From contig NZ_JASDCS010000001.1 of the NCBI RefSeq assembly GCF_030407815.1, forward strand, positions 434,001 through 498,000: a stretch of 64,000 bases of DNA. Direction: 5' to 3'. A model generated the notes under the pieces. That model did not search any database. It saw nothing but the letters and a program-made list of their open reading frames with translations, and was not told the origin of the DNA. A program made the position numbers and the translations under genes. The first letter of the stretch is position 1. The number at the start of each line of letters is the position of its first letter. Source of the stretch: Psychrobacter sp. APC 3281 (GTDB lineage Bacteria; Pseudomonadota; Gammaproteobacteria; Pseudomonadales; Moraxellaceae). Positions 58,917 to 64,000 of the stretch are shown one piece after another.

Positions 58917-60377
58917 GTGAGTTTTCAAGGCCTATCTGCTAAGTATCGGCGCTTATATCAAGAGCATGCAGGATGGCGATTGATGCGAGCAGACAATGCA
59001 CCGCACATAATGGCGTTTATCTCTGATCTATTCAGTGAACGTAGCGAAGTGCCCTATAACCGAGCTAAATTACTATTAGAGGCGCAAATTGAACACAGTC
59101 GTAATCTTGGTATTTGGGAAACCCAAACCAACGCTACTACTTACCTTAATCAATGGATAGCTCAGGGCTGGCTTCGTGAACTTGATGATCTATTGACCAA
59201 AACTGATGCAACAGAAATGGTGATACGCTTTTGTCATGGGCTAGAAGAACGTAGTATTGGTGTCAGTGCCTCACACTTGCGTATCGTACAAGAAACTGTT
59301 CGAGATTTTGTGGTCGTTACCAATGAAGATACTGATAGTCGAGTTAAGTTACTTGAAGAAAAAAAAGCAGCCATTCAGCGTCAAATAGATGATTTGCAGG
59401 CAGGTGTGGTACATACGTTGAGCGACAATGAACAGCGTGAATATATCCGTGAAATATACCAGCTTGCGTCACAACTCACCGGTGATTTTAGGTTATTAGA
59501 AGAACAAATACGTAAACTTGATAAAGACGTTCGCATACAGATGATCGACGATGCTACTTCAAGAGGCAATCTGCTAAATGAAGTTATGAAACAAGAAAAT
59601 GTGTTATCAGAGACCGAAGCTGGCAGTGCTTTTGAAGGGTTTTTTCAACTATTGTGTGATTATAACCGTGTCACAGAGTTTCGTGAGCAATTGCAGTATG
59701 TCTTACAAACGCCTGCAGCAAAGCATTTAAGCTTACATCAACGTCAGTTTTTAGCGGATTTGATAGCAGAACTGAGCCGTGAGAGCGAAAGAGTACTTCG
59801 CATTCGCAGACGTACCGAACAAGAATTAAGAGCCTATATTGAAAGTGGCGCAATGAGCGAAAACCGTACCGTAGGCAAACTCATCAACAAGCTTGAGCAG
59901 TTGGCGGTAACCTTACGTAATGAAGAGTGCAACTTAAAATCAAACACCTCATTGTCATTGTCTGTGGGTAAGATTGAGTTGTCATCTCCAGACTCAATCA
60001 GACTAAAACAACCCGATGAGCGACTACAAATGGGCCTCACAACACCTCATATTAATAGCCGTGAGCCAAGCGTCAAGATGCTTGCGAGTCTAAACTCAGT
60101 TAAAGTGCAAGAAGTGGCCATAAAAGTAAAGTCTATGCTCATGCAAAACAGTCCACAAACCATTTCTCAGCTTATTCATCAACTACCCATTAGTGAAGGG
60201 CTTGAAGAATTAGTTGCTTACATTCGTATTGCCCGTGCTGTAAAAGCTACTGAGCTTGCATCAGTGGAGGAAGTTATCATCAATGACCATCAAGGCAATA
60301 TGTTACGTGCCAGCATACCAACAATGCTACTAACGCCTTCTTTATTCCCTGAAAATATTGAAGACTTATCGCTGTAA
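58917..60377 (+). CDS. jetA: Wadjet component JetA (DUF3375)
   Basis: 486 residues, GTG start with AAGGAA six bases upstream. The sequence matches DUF3375: an N-terminal winged-helix-like region (LYQEHAGWRLMRADNAPHIM, typical of the family), a central coiled coil (VKLLEEKKAAIQRQIDDLQ), and a further helical region. JetA is the MukF/kleisin-like subunit of the Wadjet complex, which detects and cleaves small circular DNA such as plasmids by loop extrusion. It is the first gene of jetA-jetB-jetC, all on the plus strand and closely spaced, giving a strong context call. Confidence 0.93.
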   Translation: MSFQGLSAKYRRLYQEHAGWRLMRADNAPHIMAFISDLFSERSEVPYNRAKLLLEAQIEHSRNLGIWETQTNATTYLNQWIAQGWLRELDDLLTKTDATEMVIRFCHGLEERSIGVSASHLRIVQETVRDFVVVTNEDTDSRVKLLEEKKAAIQRQIDDLQAGVVHTLSDNEQREYIREIYQLASQLTGDFRLLEEQIRKLDKDVRIQMIDDATSRGNLLNEVMKQENVLSETEAGSAFEGFFQLLCDYNRVTEFREQLQYVLQTPAAKHLSLHQRQFLADLIAELSRESERVLRIRRRTEQELRAYIESGAMSENRTVGKLINKLEQLAVTLRNEECNLKSNTSLSLSVGKIELSSPDSIRLKQPDERLQMGLTTPHINSREPSVKMLASLNSVKVQEVAIKVKSMLMQNSPQTISQLIHQLPISEGLEELVAYIRIARAVKATELASVEEVIINDHQGNMLRASIPTMLLTPSLFPENIEDLSL

Positions 60378-60433
60378 CCATACCTTTTAATAAGACTAGT
60401 TATAAAAGACTAATGACGACAGACTGAATATAG

Positions 60434-61420
<987 letters not shown>

Positions 61421-61431
61421 GGATGAATATA

Positions 61432-64000
61432 ATGCAACAGTCATCAAATGACGCGACTCTGAACATCACGCCACTTAGCCAAATACGCTTAGCCAAACTG
61501 TCTGTATTTAATTGGGGGTCATTCCATGGGTTACATACGGCCAATATCGACGTGGAAGGAACGCTCATCACAGGAGATAACGGTTCAGGAAAGTCCACCT
61601 TAGTCGATGGGTTAATGGCATTGCTCATGCCTGCTGGTAGAGCGACTTTTAATGTCGCAGCAGCGCAAAATGACAAAAGTGACCGCTCACTAATCAGCTA
61701 CATGCGTGGCAGTTTTGGCTCAGCGCACGATGGTATCAACACTAAGGTAAAAAGTAAGCGCGATAAAGGTGTTATTACAGGACTATCTGCTGAATATCTC
61801 AGTGACGATGGTCAAAAAATGACTTTATTGGCACTATTTTGGACGACTGTCGCTAGTAATTCGTTAAGTGATGTGAAAAGACTGTATGTCGTCGCTCAAA
61901 AACAGTTGCCACTGTCAGAGGTCTTAGATCAGTTTGCTCAAGGCAATGTCCGTAAATTAAAACAATGGTTAAGCATGCAGCCAGAAGTAACTTGCTGTGA
62001 TGATAATTTTGGCGACTATCAAGAGCTGTACCGACGCATGCTCTATATGGACAATCCAAATGCGCCAGCCCTACTCTCGCGAGCGCTGGGTCTAAAAAAG
62101 ATTGATGACTTAACTGAGCTGATTCGTACGCTGGTACTTGAGCCAAGTGGCGTTCGTGATGACGCCAAAGAGATTGTGAAAGAATTCGGTGACTTGGTTG
62201 CCATTCATACTCGCCTGCAAGATGCCAAAGAGCAAGTTACCCACCTTGAACGCTTACCAAAGCTTGCTGATGATATCGCAAAAACACAATTAGTTATTAA
62301 TGACACTTCTAAGCAAAAACAAGCGCTGCCGATCTATTTTGCTCAGTGCTACGCCAAACTATATCAGCAAAAGCAACAGCAGTTGTCACAACAGCTAGAG
62401 CAATTAGAGCGCGATCTTGCGCAAATCGAACAACAAGAGCGTGATGCTACTGACACGGTAAACCGCTGCCGTGATGAATATATGAACCTCGGCGGCAATC
62501 GCATTGATAGCCTAAAAAAAGACATCCAAGCTACTAAAGATACCCTTAACCGCACCAATGCGAACGCCTCTCGTTACCAAATACTATGCCGTAACCTAAG
62601 TATTAAAACCACTTTAGATGAGCTGACTTTTCACAGCAATATTACTCAAGCCAATAATATTCAAGAGCATCTCGCTGAGCAAGAAGCAGACCGTGAACGT
62701 GAATTTGGTAACTGCGCCATTGCTTTAAATGAAACTGAGGAACACCATCGAGAGCTATCAAATGAGATTGAAGCACTTAAAAGCCAACCTAACTCAAATA
62801 TTCCACCGAAGTTTAACCAACTAAAAGACGCAATTTCCCGTAGTTTAGGCATTGATCCTAATACACTCATGTATATCGGTGAGCTGATCGATATAAAAGA
62901 AGATGAACAAGATTGGCAAGGCGCTATCGAGCGAGCACTTGGAGGATTAAAAACCACATTACTTGTACCAAAAGAGTATTACTCGCTTGTTACTAAATGG
63001 CTTAATAGCCAGCACACAGGATTACATGTCCGTGTACAAGTAGTATTGGATAATCAACAAGCTAAGAGCCATACTGCATTTAAAGCTGACGGTTTTTTAT
63101 GTAAGCTAAAATGGCGTAATCACTCTTATCGTGACTGGCTCAAAACATTTTTATCTCGTTATGATTTGCTGTGTGTGGCTAACACCGAACAGCTCGACCG
63201 TACTGCTTTTTCAATGACTCGGCAAGGATTAATTCATAAAGAAAAAGGCCGCTTTGATAAAAAAGACTTGCAGAGTATTAATGATAGTCGTCATTGGCAA
63301 CTGGGCTTTAGCAACAAAAACAAGCTCGCATTGCTGCAAGTAGAAATAGAGCAGCTCAAAACAAAGCTGCAAGAAGATAGTAAACACTGGAAAGATGCAC
63401 GCGCAGCCATGCGTAGTGTCAGTGAGCAAATATCCTCATGGAAGAAGTTAGAGGAATTTGAATGGTCACAAATCAATGTACCGTATTGGCAACAAAGACT
63501 GGAGCATGAGGAACATGAGCTAAGCGCTATTGAAAACGCCCAAGGCGATTTAAAACAAGCGAAAGTACGCTTTGATAATGCTGAAGAAGCTTTATCTAAA
63601 GTCGCTCAAGATAAAAAAGAGAAGGTGCGTCAAAACGGTGCAAAAGAGCAAGAGTTATCATCTGTGCAAAAGGAGCTTGATAGATCTAAGCGATTAGCTG
63701 AAGTAGAGTTAGATGAACAGGTAAAACAGCAGCTAAAGGCGTTGGTTGGTAATATTGAGCTTGACAATTCTAGCTATCAAACGCAAATAACCAAACAGCT
63801 TGAAGAAAAAATAAACGAAAACCAAAGTAGGCTCAACAAATATACTCATACAGCTATCGGCATTATGAGTAGCTATAAATCAAAACCACAATGGCAGGCT
63901 TATACGGTTGAATGGGAAACAGGGCTGAATGGTATGGATGACTATATCGCCCATTTGAACCAATTAAGCAATGAGGGATTACCTGAGTTACTGGATGAAT
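61432..64000 (+). CDS. jetC: Wadjet component JetC, SMC-like ATPase, 3' end beyond the window
   Basis: The frame is open from ATG 61432 to the end of the window (856 codons), so the gene is partial at the right edge; GAGG lies nine bases upstream, and an ATG at 61423 is in frame but too close to that motif. The Walker A motif GDNGSGKST (residues 48-56) follows an N-terminal strand IRLAKLSVFNWGSF, the RecF/SMC/SbcC-type head. From about residue 300 there are long coiled coils (QLEQLERDLAQIEQQE) around a hinge-like section. JetC is the MukB-like motor of Wadjet. The nuclease gene jetD should follow outside the window. Confidence 0.92.
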   Translation, partial: MQQSSNDATLNITPLSQIRLAKLSVFNWGSFHGLHTANIDVEGTLITGDNGSGKSTLVDGLMALLMPAGRATFNVAAAQNDKSDRSLISYMRGSFGSAHDGINTKVKSKRDKGVITGLSAEYLSDDGQKMTLLALFWTTVASNSLSDVKRLYVVAQKQLPLSEVLDQFAQGNVRKLKQWLSMQPEVTCCDDNFGDYQELYRRMLYMDNPNAPALLSRALGLKKIDDLTELIRTLVLEPSGVRDDAKEIVKEFGDLVAIHTRLQDAKEQVTHLERLPKLADDIAKTQLVINDTSKQKQALPIYFAQCYAKLYQQKQQQLSQQLEQLERDLAQIEQQERDATDTVNRCRDEYMNLGGNRIDSLKKDIQATKDTLNRTNANASRYQILCRNLSIKTTLDELTFHSNITQANNIQEHLAEQEADREREFGNCAIALNETEEHHRELSNEIEALKSQPNSNIPPKFNQLKDAISRSLGIDPNTLMYIGELIDIKEDEQDWQGAIERALGGLKTTLLVPKEYYSLVTKWLNSQHTGLHVRVQVVLDNQQAKSHTAFKADGFLCKLKWRNHSYRDWLKTFLSRYDLLCVANTEQLDRTAFSMTRQGLIHKEKGRFDKKDLQSINDSRHWQLGFSNKNKLALLQVEIEQLKTKLQEDSKHWKDARAAMRSVSEQISSWKKLEEFEWSQINVPYWQQRLEHEEHELSAIENAQGDLKQAKVRFDNAEEALSKVAQDKKEKVRQNGAKEQELSSVQKELDRSKRLAEVELDEQVKQQLKALVGNIELDNSSYQTQITKQLEEKINENQSRLNKYTHTAIGIMSSYKSKPQWQAYTVEWETGLNGMDDYIAHLNQLSNEGLPELLDE

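Overview
The window looks like a Psychrobacter-type gammaproteobacterial chromosome (Moraxellaceae). The protein sequences, the moderate-to-low GC and the housekeeping gene set suggest this; no rRNA or marker comparison was possible. It has two halves: ordinary chromosome from 1 to about 24.5 kb, and an accessory island running from a tRNA gene at 24.5 kb past the right edge.

Core half. A partial zinc-type oxidoreductase, a DJ-1/PfpI protein with a glutathione S-transferase, and an MFS/HlyD efflux pair come first. Then follow pdxH and glmM, guaB, an MscS channel, cysS, a PduO-type cobalamin adenosyltransferase, a lipoprotein, a glycerophosphodiester phosphodiesterase and a fatty acid desaturase. 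selO, maeB, cca without a recognisable HD domain and a pteridine-reductase-like SDR complete it. Many units end in clear Rho-independent terminators, given as separate entries.

Accessory half. A CAU-anticodon tRNA (24498-24574) is followed at once by a P4-type integrase, so the tRNA 3' end is the likely attachment site. Behind the integrase lies a two-gene AVAST type 3-like system: a 2078-aa nuclease/STAND ATPase and a 223-aa partner. Next, on the minus strand, is a coupled three-gene recombinase module in which one large recombinase keeps its catalytic residues and the other lacks the nucleophilic tyrosine. Then comes a complete alkyl-sulfate (SDS) degradation cluster: sulfatase, GMC alcohol oxidoreductase, aldehyde dehydrogenase and acyl-CoA ligase, with a divergent AraC regulator. 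A second, decayed copy of the recombinase module's leader and first 48 codons lies beyond the cluster in the same orientation, so the catabolic cargo is flanked by direct repeats of about 370 bp.

Right part. One small secreted-protein gene is broken by a single-base slip in a run of seven A. Three paralogous exported proteins with a shared WMED(A/G)C motif follow. Two of them sit inside a same-strand array consisting of an MmeI-like DNA methyltransferase (nuclease motif lost), the two exported proteins, a DEAD/DEAH helicase and a GIY-YIG nuclease. I know of no described system with this layout, and it is the best candidate for something new. A Wadjet anti-plasmid operon follows (jetA, jetB and the first 856 codons of jetC) and runs off the window.

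Working together: the island combines three kinds of nucleic-acid defence (AVAST, a methylase/helicase/nuclease array, Wadjet) with a surfactant-degradation pathway and two recombinase systems that could account for its arrival and rearrangement. I saw no second copy of the tRNA 3' end, so the far end of the island probably lies outside the window.
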